Source: Hypericum androsaemum
Taxonomy: Eukaryota; Streptophyta; Magnoliopsida; Malpighiales; Hypericaceae
Direction: 5' to 3'
NCBI GenBank assembly: GCA_963995505.1
Contig: OZ023184.1
Location: 5,022,001 to 5,086,000, forward strand
DNA: 64,000 nt
Shown here one piece after another: positions 12,369 to 23,439 of the stretch (position 1 is its first letter; each line of letters starts with the position of its first letter). The notes beneath the pieces were generated by a model, which saw only the letters and a program-made list of their open reading frames with translations, searched no databases and was not told where the DNA came from. The position numbers and the translations under genes were made by a program.

Positions 12369-12724
12369 CGGGACCGAATTTGGTCCTGGAGGCCAAATCC
12401 AGCACGGTGCTGGAGGATTTTTATTGAAGGACACGCGGGGACTACTTTATAAAAATGAAGAAACACGGGGGGCAAAATAAAAAAAGTCCACAATAATTGA
12501 ATCGTAACTGAGTAAACCATTGAATCGTAACTGAGTAAACCATTGAATCATAACTAGGACGGTCCCGATTTATCCGGGACAGGAAAAAACAGACCATTGA
12601 ATCATAACTATGTAGACCATTAAATCATAACTAAGGAAACTATTGAATCATAACTAAGTAAACTATTGGATCGTGAAGGACGGTCCTGGTTGGATTTTGC
12701 CTTCCAGGACCAAATTTGCTCCCG
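12369..12724. mobile_element. MITE, copy A, with internal tandem repeats
   Basis: Inverted ends of about 35 bp: CGGGACCGAATTTGGTCC at the left and the complement of CGGGAGCAAATTTGGTCC at the right. The flanks TACGAAT (12362-12368) and TACGAAC (12725-12731) look like a 7-bp target duplication with one change. The interior repeats a roughly 20-bp unit built on ATTGAATCATAACT about seven times. A second copy lies at 62705-63092. No coding capacity. Confidence 0.75.
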
Positions 12725-12731
12725 TACGAAC

Positions 12732-13396
12732 CAACCAAAAATATTTATTCAAGGTAAATGACTTTTTAAATTTTTACTGACCATAAAATCAAACTTTCTT
12801 TAAGACTTTAACTATTTTTTGGATATACAAATTCCTTTATTTTCTTATTTTCCCCGTTGGACTATGCATTAATATTTGGTGCCAATGGGGACACGGATTA
12901 TTGCTGAACCCACTAAATGATATTTACTTTATTGGTGTCTAACCTTTAAGGACTATAAGGTAGTTTCCCACCAACATGTTTAAGGTTGTTAATACCACCA
13001 ACGGAAAGATTGAGTCGGTCCTGGAATTTTGGTATGAAAAATAAAGCTTGGCTGGTATTTTTCTGCTTTTCGTTAACAATAAGATTGGCATTTATGTAGG
13101 AAACATGAGATTCTATTGTATCTATTAGAAAATATATATTTTTAAGGTAAATTTTTACACTATAATACTGACCAGGAATTGAACAATGTACTTTCTAAAA
13201 TTTGACAACGCGTCGTTAGGCTTCATGTTATTCGGTTAGAAAATATAGGTTATGGTATAGTTATTTTATTTTAATTACCTTGATAGTGACTTATAAAAAA
13301 TCATTTTGCAAATGGTTGCTTATATCCTAAAAATTAATTAAAAGTTTATATAAAAATATATGGTGATTCATTGTAATTTTGGTATAACTATCTGGC
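12732..13396. other. AT-rich spacer, no gene recognised
   Basis: No reading frame of note and no element recognised. Confidence 0.35.
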
Positions 13397-13581
13397 ATTT
13401 TTTCTAAAATGGGTAAAAAAGATACATATTTTTTCTAAATAGGTAAAAAATTATACATATTCTCAAAATAGGTTGAAATATTTTTTAGGTTGAAATATCT
13501 TTCAACCTATTTTGAGAATATGTATAACTTTTTACCTATTTAGAAAAAAAATATATCTTTTTTACCCATTTCAGAAAAAAT
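13397..13581. repeat. Foldback hairpin with 85-bp arms
   Basis: Left arm 13397-13481 and right arm about 13494-13581 are reverse complements with only about five differences, separated by a loop of about 12 bases. Shared blocks include ATGGGTAAAAAAGATA and TCTCAAAATAGGTTGAAA. If transcribed, it would form a long stem. No protein coding. Confidence 0.85.
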
Positions 13582-13632
13582 CCCTAAATATCTTTCCTAC
13601 AGTCAGTTTCTTTCTTTTATTTATTTTTTTGT

Positions 13633-14636
13633 TGTTGTTTGTCGGAGGTGGTGTACTTGATTAGGATCTTGTAAAGTCGAGGCAAGAGTTAGACTCTTTC
13701 TCCGTAAGACGAGATTGCCCCGTATTCAGTGCTTACAGGCTGCGGCAATCGTCTCCAAGATACAACGACTAGGCTGCTTCCGAGTTCGTAGCACAACGAC
13801 CCTCGATTCTTCAGGCGAACCTTGGAAATTCGAAACTTTCTAAGAGAGGGAGAGAGAGCCTACAATTGCTAATGAATGCTTATGCAAGTTGTAGTGGAGT
13901 GATTTGCAAATGAGGGGGAAGGGCCTATTTATAGGCAAGGATGGCTGGAATCCGAATGGCTGCCAAGCACTTCCGAGGGGGCACCATGCTCTCACATTTC
14001 TGGGAGCCGAGGCACCCTTTCGGCCACCAGTTTTCTGGATGTTCGTAGGTGTCTCTTCAGGGCTCCTGGATGCCTGCTGGTGTCTCTTCTGCCACAGGCC
14101 TTCTAGGCACTCCTCGTGCCTCTTCTGTGGCAATCTGGAAGCCTCCAGGACGTTCCAATTTCTGGACGCACGCTGGTGGCCCTTCATCCATTGGGCCAGC
14201 TCGCATCCCTTCACGAGCTACCTCGCACGCAGCTCGTAGCTCTCCCGAAATCTGGCAATAGTCTTAAGGCTCCTCCAACTCTTCGCGACGATGTGCACGT
14301 ACGAAGTGCCAAGTGTGCCACAAAGTGCCCTTTGCGACCTGCGCCCAATGCGCCATGCGCACACGCAAGCGCGTGCATGCGCGCGAGCACATGCCCGTGC
14401 TCGTGTTCATGCTCGGATGGTGCTTCGCACCATCCTCGAATCATCATCCTAGCAGGCAGCCTAGGTCAGCTCTTCAGGTAGAACATTTAATGTTACACCA
14501 GCTTGGAGCTTCTCCTTATAAGCAGGGAAAATTTCCTTGCGATTTCCGATGTGGTAATCCCATCCTCAGCTTGGGCTTTCCAGCTTGGGTTTTTCAGCTT
14601 GGGCCAAATGCATTAATTATGCATTCAAACCCAACA
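13633..14636 (-). repeat. 3' LTR of copia copy 2
   Basis: About 1004 bp. On the minus strand it starts TGTTGGGTTTGAATGC and ends CGACAAACAACA, matching the LTR ends of copy 1. A minus-strand TATA box lies at 13924-13934. It is about 100 bp longer than the copy 1 LTR and differs in the alternating purine-pyrimidine section near 14340-14420. Confidence 0.9.
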
Positions 14637-15313
14637 ATCCTCCACATGAATGATGATTAATGCATGCTGACAGTTTTAAGAAAAGTTCTAATGAAATATC
14701 ATTGTATCGAGATAGGTAGCTTACGGCTTTGAACCTTCTCTAGTAAGACGTTATCAGATTTACTTGCTACTCAGTGAACACGATGTCTTGAACTGGTCAG
14801 CTTTTTTATGTAAACCAAGACAATAACATTTACTCAATGATATCTCTAATATCCTTTGGTTCTCACGTTGTGTCCGTTTCGGCCATGGACCTTATCTTGG
14901 ATTCATAAGTATTTTTCCATTTGAAGCGGCCTCACTTCACACTTATATAGGTGATCTCCCATCAAGAGTATCCTGCCATACTCCACCTTTTCCTGGTATA
15001 GGAATCATTAAAAGCGTAGACGCTTAACCTTACCACACCTCTGCAGGTTCGTACTTGGGTAGCTTCTGAGAATGGGATAAATTTCAAGTATTCATCTGAA
15101 CCATCCATAACTTAGTTGTCTCATTGAACCAAGTTTATGGGATCTTCACTCATCATGGTTGAGTTACCGCTATGAACGTTCTTTAATGTGTGGGTTTTAA
15201 CTCCATTTCCCTTACTGCATTATACATCTGATCTCTGTTGATTCCTTTCATCAAAGGATCAGCTATGTTGTCCTTGGACTTTACATAATTAATGGTTATT
15301 ACTCCACTTGAGA

Positions 15314-16600
15314 TCAATTGTCTAACGGTGTTATGTCTCCTACGGATATGTCAAAACTTACCGTTGTACTTTGTGCTCTCCCAATTGTAGACATGCTATC
15401 ACAATGTATCAATATAGGGGGCACAGGCTTGTTCCAACACAGAATATCCTCTAGAAAATTTCTGAGCCATTCAGCTTCTTCCCCAGCTTTGTCTAGTGCT
15501 ATAAACTCTGACTCCATGGTGGATCGAGCTATGCACGTTTGTTTAGAGGATTTACAGGACATAGCTCGTCCACCTATGGTGAACACATAACCACTAGTGG
15601 ATTTGGAGTCTTTAGTGTCCGATATCCAATTCGCATCTTTGTATCCTTCCAATACAGCTGGATACTTAGTATAAAGTATGTCATGGTTCATGGTATATTT
15701 CAGATACTTTAGAACCCTTTCCAGAGCTAGCCAGTGGTCTGGTCCTGGATTGCTCGTGAATCTACTAAGCTTGCTAACTGAATATGCAATATCAGGGCGA
15801 GCACAATTTGTTAAGTACATCAGACTCCCAATGATCTTTACATATTTCAGTTGAGATACTGGGTCACCTCTGTTTTTAGCCAAGTGTAGACTCAGGTCTA
15901 CCGGAGTCTTAGCCGGAGGTTTGTCAAAAACATCGAATTTCTTGAGAATATTCTCAACGTAGTGAGATTGTGACAAGATAGTTCCTTCAGTCGTCCTAGA
16001 GATTTTAATCCCCAGTATGATGTCAGCTAGACCCATATCTTTCATGTCAAAGTTGTTCTTTAACATGTTCTTAGTTTTTATAATAAGATCATTACTGCTT
16101 TCCGTGATTAGCATGTCGTCTACATACAGACATACAATCTCGTAAGCATCAGGCGTGCCTTTAATGTATACACATTTATCACACTCGTTGATCTTAAAGC
16201 CATTTGACATTATTGTTCTGTCAAATTTCTCATGCCATTGTTTCGGCGCCTGTTTCAGCCCGTACAGTGACTTGACCAGCTTGCACATTTTATGTTCTTG
16301 TCCGGGGGCAACAAACCCTTCAGGTTGTTCCATGTATATTTCCTCTTCCAGTTCTCCATTTCGGAAAGCTGTTTTTACATCCATCTGATGTATCTCAAGG
16401 TTATAGAGTGCTGCGATAGCTATGATCACTCTAATGGATGTGATTCTTGTGACCGACGAATAGGTGTCAAAGAAATCATATCCTTCCTTCTGTTTAAACC
16501 CTTTAGCTACCAACCGAGCTTTGTACTTGTCGATTGATCCATCAGCTTTATATTTCCTTTTAAGGATCTACTTGCAACCTAAAGGTTTGCAACCTGGTGG
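15314..16600 (-). pseudogene. copia reverse transcriptase and RNase H of copy 2
   Basis: The long frame 16513-15314 covers most of RT ([48 protein letters not shown]) and the RNase H region ([27 protein letters not shown]). The YVDD catalytic motif is intact. Upstream the same frame continues as [26 protein letters not shown]; the TAG at 16568-16570 lies where Trp (TGG) is usual. The frame then degenerates near 15314. Confidence 0.93.
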
Positions 16601-16679
16601 AAGATCCACGATTTCTCACGTGTGGTTTTGCATAATTGATTCTATCTCACTATTGATAGCTTCTTTCCAGAGAGGAGCA

Positions 16680-17926
16680 TCCGGACTGGATAATGCCTCT
16701 TAAATTATCCCAGGTTCATTTTCTAACATGTAATTTAGAAAATCTGGACCAAACGACTTGGCTACTTTGGTCCTCTTACTCTATCTAGGTTCCTCGGTAC
16801 CTTGATCAGAGCCTTGTGTAGTTTTATAACTTATTTTGTTTGAGCTTACTTCTTTCGTTTCCTTTTTAGGAAAGATATTCTCAAAGAATATTGCATTCCT
16901 TGATTCCATGACCATTCCCTCGTTGATTTCAGGGTTTTCAGACTTGTGCACTAGAAATCGGTATGCACTACTATTGTGGGCATATCCGATGAAGATGCAG
17001 TCAACGGTCTTGGGTCATATTCTCACCCTTTTAGGCGGAGATATTTCTACCTTAGCTAGGTACCCCCACACTTTAAGGTAATCGTAGGAAGGCTTTCTCC
17101 CTTTCCATAGTTTATATGGGATTTTGTCCCTTTTCTTGTGTGGCAATTTATTTAGAATGTGATTAGCTGAGAGCACAGCTTCCTCCCACAGGTTCTGTGG
17201 TAAGCCCGAGCTAATCAACATAGCGTTCATCATCTCCTTAAGAGTTCGATTCTTGCGTTCAGCTACGCCATTTGATTGAGGTGAGTAGGGAGCTGTTGTC
17301 TGATGAATAATGCCATTTTATTGGCAGAATTCCTCAAATGGAGCTACATATTCTCCCCCTCTATCACTTCGAATCATTTTGATTTTAGTGCTAAGTTGAT
17401 TTTGAACCTCATTCTTATAACTCTTGAAAGCTTCTAGAGCTTCGTCTTTTCCTTTCAAGAGGTGTACATAACAGTACCTCGTACAATCGTCAATAAACGT
17501 GATGAAATACTTTTTCCCATCTCTAGTTTGCACTTGTTTCATATCGCATATGTCGGTATGAATTAACTCTAAAGGTGTAGTACTTCTTTCCACTGAATGA
17601 AAAGATGCTTTGGTCATTTTTGCCTCTACACATACTTCACATTTATTGTTCGGGTCAAACTCTATTTTAGGCAATAAATTTAAACTTACTAACTTTCTTA
17701 GTGAGCTCAAATTTACGTGTCCTAATCTATCATGCCATAAGTTAGAACACTCAGTCAAATAAAAAAAATTAACAACTTTATTAAGGCCATTAAAGGCGCG
17801 TTTGACAGTTATTACATTCATCTTGAAGAGCCCCCTCTCGAGGTAACCCTTTCCTACAAAGGCACCAGCCTTAGTCAATACAAACCTATCGGCTTCGAAT
17901 ACTAGTTTCATCCCAGCTTTGCTCAA
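16680..17926 (-). pseudogene. copia integrase of copy 2
   Basis: 17926-17318 encodes the pre-integrase and integrase core: LWHDRLGHVN, the CEVCVEAK zinc-finger half, HTDIC (first catalytic Asp) and FIDDCTRY. After an in-frame stop near 17318 it resumes as MMNAMLISSGLPQNLWEEAV through KLWKGRKPSYDYLKVWG (17233-17015). Further stops interrupt the linker to RT. Non-functional as it stands. Confidence 0.9.
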
Positions 17927-18147
17927 CAGCGAGCCGGATAGTAAATTCTTACGAATATCTGGACATGCAGCACATCCTTGAGGGTCAGCTCTTTTTCAGA
18001 GGTCAGCTTCAGCACCACCTAGCCTAGTCCGACTACGGGAGAAGTTGTGGAGTTACCCATAAACAACTTCCGTCTGTTGATCGCGATATAGGTCGAGAAC
18101 ATCTCCTTGTCTGAGCAGATGTGTCAGGTTACTCCTGTGTCAATGAA

Positions 18148-18960
18148 TCACTCTCTTGGATTATCTACCAGATTGGCTTCAAACACCATGGCGGATAAGT
18201 CTAGCTCAGATAGGTCTTCGGCCAGATTTGCCTTCTCACGATCGTGCCTCTTTGGCAGGCGACAATCTTTTGCCATGTGCCCGGGTTTATCGCAGTTGTA
18301 GCAATTGCCCTTGATCTTCTTAGCCTTCTTTTGCTTTGGCTCTTGCTTCTCCTGCTTATTCCCGGGCTTCTTCCTCTTCTTGCCGGTACCACCTTCGGTG
18401 AGGTGTACCTTAGCCTCGGAGTTGGTCCTGCCAGTCTTGACTTTGGACTTTCGGTTGTCTTCCTCGATCCTTAGTCTCATGATCAGGTCTTCCAGCCCCA
18501 TGTCCTTCCTTTTATGTTTGAGGTAGTTCTTGAAGTCCTTCCACAGAGGAGGTAGTTTCTCGATTAGAGCAGCCACCTGGAAGGATTCGCTGAGTTGCAT
18601 GCCTTCGGCGTGAATCTCGTGTAGAATCAGCTGCAGCTCTTGGACTTGGTCTATGACCTTCTTGAAGTTCACCATCTGGAAGTCGAGGAACCTTCCGACG
18701 ATGAATTTCTTCATCCCGGCATCCTCAGTTTTATACTTCTTCTCCAGGGAGTCCCACAATTCTTTCGCAGTTTTGGTACCTGCATAGACATTGTAGAGGG
18801 CATCGTCTAAGCCATTCGCAGTTTTGGTACCTGCATAGACATTGTAGAGGGCATCGTCTAAGCCATTTGGGACATAGTTACGACATAAGAAGTCGCTGTG
18901 ACTCCATGCATCGAGGGCGTTGATCTTCTGTGGATCAGCTTAATTTTCCGCCACCTTTGG
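18148..18960 (-). pseudogene. copia gag (UBN2-type) of copy 2, with zinc knuckle
   Basis: The frame encodes [24 protein letters not shown], a Lys-rich stretch and a CCHC knuckle, [14 protein letters not shown], as in Ty1/copia gag. The N-terminus runs up to about 18950, where it meets the truncated LTR, so the true start and the primer site are missing. Contains the 51-bp in-frame duplication at 18764-18865. Confidence 0.9.
18764..18865 (-). repeat. 51-bp perfect tandem duplication in gag
   Basis: Two adjacent copies (18764-18814 and 18815-18865) are identical or nearly so and encode [17 protein letters not shown] twice in frame. Copy 1 cannot be compared because its gag is deleted. Confidence 0.9.
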
Positions 18961-18984
18961 AGTCTCTTCCTTCAAGAATCGGAA

Positions 18985-19240
18985 TGCACGTGCGAAGTGT
19001 CAAGTGCGCCACAAAGCGCCCATTGCGACGTGCGTGTGCTCGTGCTTCGCACCATCCTCGCAGGCAGCCTCGGTCAGCTCTTCATGTGGAACATTTAATG
19101 TTACACCAGCTTGAAGCTTCTCCTTATAAACAGGGAAAATTCCCTTGCGATTTCCGATGTGGTAATCCCATCCTCAGCTTGGGCTTTCCAGCTTGGGCCT
19201 TTCAGCTTGGGCCAAATGCATTAATTATGCATTCAAACCC
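18985..19240 (-). repeat. 5' LTR fragment of copia copy 2
   Basis: It matches about 14290-14632 of the 3' LTR with an internal gap. The R/U5 part, with TATA box and (CT)n, is absent, so this end has no promoter. Confidence 0.85.
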
Positions 19241-19672
19241 TTTCACATCGCCTAATCTATTTCTTTTTTTATTCTATAATTATCTGTTCTTTTTTATTCT
19301 ATCGTAGTCCTAACTCATCTTCATAATTTCTATACAATATTATAAACAAAATTATCTCAACAAATATAAACATACCGATCGAAAAGGAAAACCAAGTATG
19401 AACCCCGCCGACAGCATAGTGCAAAATCATAGTAGATCCCCAATATTTTATATATTTTTGTTTATGATATATTTATTTTTTATATTAGCTCCAGGCTTCA
19501 TGCTTATGTCTAGGCGTCCAAGTGAGGTCATGATGTGTCTTGGACAGAGAAAAAACCACATTGTGTTTGCCATAATACAACAAAAGCGGTTGAATGACAC
19601 GTTGAACAGAAATCAACACATCTTTAAGTTTTTTTTGGTGGAAATAAAAAAAAGTGCCCATATTAAGTTTTT
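19241..19672. other. AT-rich spacer between copia copy 2 and Pack-MULE 2
   Basis: No gene or RNA recognised. Confidence 0.35.
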
Positions 19673-20714
19673 GGAAAAATTACGCTCAGGTCCCTGCAGT
19701 TTGGTCACCCTCCCTCTCGGGTCCCTACATTTCTAAAATCTATGCGGACGTCCTCGTGTTTCGTTTTAGAAACTCTCGGGTCCCTGGCTGATGTCAGCAC
19801 TCATTTTATTCAATTTTTGTCATAAAAATGATCAAAATACCCTTAAACAAAATAAAACAAAAACTTACATTCTTCAACCTTCAATCAATCTTGAACATCA
19901 AGAACACCAACCACAAAAAATCAAATTAACAAAAACTAAACTACAAACTAAATCGCCACGACCGCCACCGTGTTCCTCCTCAGCAAATCCGCGCTCCCCA
20001 CGACTGCCACCAGCTTCAACCTCACCATCTTCACCACCGCACCCTCTTCGTCCAGCCCCACCACGGCCGCCTCGTACCCTCCATCCAGCACCCACCTCCC
20101 CCTCGCCACCATCCTTGTCCACCCTTGTCTCCGCCTTTAACCAGTCCACCCTCGCCCGCTGGTCACTAGTCAGGTCAGAAACCGAATCGTTCAGCACCTG
20201 GAAGGCCAACCGGGGCTTGAACTCGGCCACCCAGAAGAAGCTCCTCTCCAAGGAGGTGAACCAGGTCGGGGAGAATATGAGGAAGGTGTCATGGAAAAGT
20301 AGAGGCAAAGATAAGTCGGGGATTGAGCGTCGGGAGAATCGGTTCAGCTTCAGCTCTTTCGACGTGCCACCCCGGCGCCGGAGCTCCGAACGCGTGCAAT
20401 CTCTGGGTTGCAGATTAATTGTGGATCTATCTTGTTCAACCAACCTTAAAATCTTAATTAATTATAGAAATTGCAGATTTTATTAAAACGACCAAATTCC
20501 TTCGTTCCATCTAAAAGGACATGGCTGTGGTCTTTAATTAATTAAAGAAATTTTAGTTGCACTTGCTTTGCGACGGTGGTCTTTAATTAATTAAAGAATT
20601 GTAATTACAGTTGTTTTGTGGAAGAGAAGCATGAAGATTTGGGGGTGGTTGTGGCATACTGGGGTGGTTGCCCAAAAAAATGAATTGAGTTTGATTTCCA
20701 GGAAGAAGAAGAAG

Positions 20715-20745
<31 letters not shown>

Positions 20746-20958
20746 GGGGAGTTGCGCAGGGAAGAAGATAGGAGGTGATTTTTTTAAAAGAGTATTTTTA
20801 TAATTTCAATGATAAAAATGAAAAAAATAGACCTGATGTCAGCCAGGGACCCGAGAGTTTCTAAAACCAAACACGGGGGACGTCAGCATGAATTTTAGAA
20901 CTAAAGGGACCTGAGAGGGAGGGAGACAAAACTACAGGGACCTGAGCATAATTTCATG
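19673..20958. mobile_element. Mutator-like element carrying a DOG1-like fragment (Pack-MULE 2)
   Basis: Inverted ends of about 150 bp: 19673-19830 and about 20800-20958 share GCTCAGGTCCCTG, CTCTCGGGTCCCTGGCTGA and flanking blocks in inverted orientation. The interior is GC-rich between AT-rich flanks and encodes a degraded DOG1-like sequence on the minus strand. A (GAA)n run lies at 20702-20744. I found no convincing 9-bp target duplication; the boundaries may be off by a few bases. No transposase. Confidence 0.75.
19980..20340 (-). pseudogene. Captured DOG1-domain gene fragment
   Basis: On the minus strand one frame reads FSPTWFTSLERSFFWVAEF, KPRLAFQVLNDSVSDLTSDQ, RARVDWLKAETRVDKD. This matches the DOG1 domain pattern (TWLTSFERxFLWxxGFKPxxxF then LTxDQ) of DOG1-like and TGA-type proteins. 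Homology then seems to continue in another frame (DEEGAVVKMV, GSADLLRRNTVAVV), indicating a frameshift. No start codon context and no neighbouring exon, so it is a fragment. Confidence 0.7.
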
Positions 20959-21449
20959 ATTTAATGTTTTGATATTTTGAGTTAATATATAAATAACGTT
21001 CTTACAAATTTTCGACTAGAAGGATAAATTATAGGCCTTTAATCAAGTATGAAAAGAATATAGGGATTAAAATCTTGTATGTACAAGAAAGTGTCCATAT
21101 TGATTGAATTCTAACAAATTGTCAAGAATTCAAGATTGGATTTTTGGGATAAATTCATTATGAATCCTGCGATTTACACAGATTTTGCGATATGATTATA
21201 AGGTCTAGAAACGACTTTTTTGGTATTTTTGGTTTCACGTTTGTTGCGTTAGAGGCTCAGGAGTCTCCCCGGCCCAAAAATCAGCTTCGAATCTAGAAAC
21301 GGCATCGTTGAATGCTGAGTTGTCTCGCCACAGTAGATTTTTTATCCGGTTGACAAGGTTAGTTGGCACGAAAGAAAATATCAATTTCAGTCCCCCTTTG
21401 TTTATATTTTTCAAAAGAAACCCCATTCTTCTTCTTCCTCTTTCACGTC

Positions 21450-21700
21450 TATAACGAACTTAGTTCAAAATGAATAGAACTAGAAGTATTAAGAGCTTTT
21501 AGATGATTTTGTAGCTTGGATATAAATAGAAGATCAGGAGAGTACAAGAATCATTCTGGACATTTGTAAAACAATTCTAAAGAAACAGAAACGTTTCTCT
21601 ATCCTCTTCCTCTTCTATCCTCTTCTTCCCCTTTTTCTAATCTCTATTTTCCCCCTTTTATCTTGATTCTAATTCTTGAAACCCTAGCAGGTTTGTTACA
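21450..21700 (+). repeat. 5' LTR of the TR-GAG element
   Basis: Starts TATAACGAAC (TG mutated to TA) and ends GGTTTGTTACA. TATA-like GGATATAAATAG lies near 21518. Confidence 0.93.
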
Positions 21701-21713
21701 TGGTATCAGAGCC
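21701..21713 (+). other. Primer binding site (initiator Met tRNA)
   Basis: TGGTATCAGAGCC immediately follows the 5' LTR, the usual plant iMet primer site. Confidence 0.9.
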
Positions 21714-21737
21714 TTCAATCCTCGGAATTGTTGGCTA

Positions 21738-22730
21738 ATGGCAAGATCGAAGGCTATGGAAGAACAGTTCCAGGCTTTCCAGTGGACCGTTGCAACTCAA
21801 TTGGTTCGTTACGAGGATGAGAACGCGCAAAGCAGGCGACAGGTGGAAGAGCTTCAGAAAATAGCTGATGAGCTTCACCAGGGAGCTGAGCAGCTTCGCA
21901 AGGGAACGGATGAACTGCGGATGGAGACCAGAACGAGGTTCGAGGAATCTTCACAGAGAATGGCGGAGATGGAGGCACGAATGGGTGACAGGTTGCGTGA
22001 ATTGATGGACATTATTAGGGCGACGAATTTTGGAAAGGGAAAAGAGGTAGAGGAAGAAGGAAGACCTCATTTGCTTCCAACTCCTTAAGAACTACCAAGA
22101 ACAGCGGAGAGGAGCGGAAGCAGCGAGTCGAGAAATGGGTATATGAACTATAGTCTGCAAAATGAGATGGATGGGGTTCCAAGATCAAGAACCTTGTTGC
22201 AGGAGCGCACACACGAGAACCATCAGGTAAATTTCCATATTCTGAAGTTAGACATTCCTCTATTTTCGGGTTTGAACCCTAGAGGATGGGTTAGGTGCTG
22301 TGAGAAATACTTCCAGTTGAATAGGGTTCCTGAGAACAGAAAAGTGGGTGTAACGGCTGTATATTTGGAAGAGAAAGCTGATGTTTGGTACTTGTCTTGG
22401 ATAATGCAGAATCAGAGGGCTGGTTGGATTGAGTTTGTGGAGGCTTTGTGTTTACGATTTGGTAATAAGGGATATGGAGCCTTGGTTAAAGAATTTAACC
22501 AACTGAAACAATGAAGTGATGTAGAGGAATATGTCAATAAATTTGAGGAATTGAAGGGGTTGATGTTGTTAGAAAATAGATCATTGGCTGATAGGTTTTT
22601 CACCTCAAATTTTTTGGCAGGATTAGATGAGGATATTCAAGCTCTGGTCTTAGCAGCTAATCCAACTTCTTTGACTGATGCTATTCGGTTGGTAAGATTA
22701 AATGAACGTGTAATTCGTGCTTTATTTAAG
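21738..22730 (+). pseudogene. gag of the TR-GAG element
   Basis: It opens with MARSKAMEEQFQAF and a coiled coil (about 21790-22000), then a stop at 22086. A typical Ty3/gypsy gag domain follows (LDIPLFSGLNPRGWVRCCE, YFQLNRVPENRKV, WIEFVEALCLRFG). A TGA at 22512-22514 interrupts FNQLKQ / SDVEEYVNKFEEL, after which gag continues (FLAGLDEDIQALV). The two stops mean this copy is not coding-competent unless read through. Confidence 0.85.
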
Positions 22731-23420
22731 AGAAGGCCACCAAATGGAGTCGAGTTAGGGATAAGTCAACCCTATGATCTGAATTTGTTGGAAGGACAAG
22801 ATATAGTTGACTGTTCAGTTGCTCATGTAAGTTTGTTGGCCCACGATAGTGCCCATGATGAAGCAGCAATCAGATCCCTACGAGCAGTAGAAACTGTGGA
22901 CATGATTACTGGAAATGGGACTTTGAAAATTTTGGGAAAAAGTCAGCAAAAGCCTAAGCTGGTGTTGTTAGATTCAGGTAGCACGTTTAGTTTTGTCGAT
23001 GTGGCATTAGTCCAATCTTTGTCTCTCCAAGTTGAATCAATTCCTACCATTGAAGTGACCTTGGTAAATGGTGAAAAAATGATTAGTCGGGAGAAGTGTA
23101 TTGGGTTTAAATGGGAGATGGGTGGCCATCAATTCTCTAGCGATATCCGCGTACTGAAGTTGGGCAGCTATGATTTAGTTTTAGGCACAGATTGGATGCG
23201 AGGAGATCGTCCGGGAACTTCAGTTGAATTTGATTTCTGGAGAAGGCATGCAGTTTTAAAGAAGGACGGGAAGTCAGTTGTGTTGAAGGGCATGTCAGGG
23301 GATGAATTACATTTGCTCCAATTGAATAGAGATTGTGGAAGTGTCATTCCGGAAGTGGAGTTGCCATTCATGAGTTGCCATCAACTGTTGTCTTTTGTGT
23401 TCAAGAAGGAGGATGATATT
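22731..23420 (+). CDS. Retroviral-type aspartic protease domain of the TR-GAG element
   Basis: Part of the open frame that runs 22551-23834. It has the active-site motif LLDSGSTFSFVD (near 22967-23002) followed by VTLVNGEKM, VLKLGSYDLVLGTDWM and a conserved tail, as in the gag-associated aspartyl proteases of Ty3/gypsy elements. No zinc knuckle is visible between gag and protease. Confidence 0.85.
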
Positions 23421-23439
23421 ATGGAAGGAATTCATTTGG

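Larger units (their letters stand above)
13633..19240 (-). mobile_element. Ty1/copia LTR retrotransposon, degenerate (copy 2)
   Basis: Same family as the element at 5742-9217 but in the opposite orientation, so the two face each other tail to tail. Its 3' LTR is whole (13633-14636) but its 5' LTR is only a piece (about 18985-19240, lacking the last four bases). Between them, read on the minus strand, lie gag, protease region, integrase, RT and RNase H in the Ty1/copia order, all with stops or frameshifts. No matching target duplication was found, as expected with a damaged outer end. Confidence 0.93.

Noticed and set aside
5742..19240. The two copia copies as one large element with two outer LTRs
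   Set aside because: Copy 1 has its own perfect target duplication at 5737 and 9218, and the copies are in opposite orientation.
19791..20486. Plus-strand 231-codon open frame
   Set aside because: Antisense to the DOG1-like fragment in Pack-MULE 2; the minus-strand reading has the domain match.
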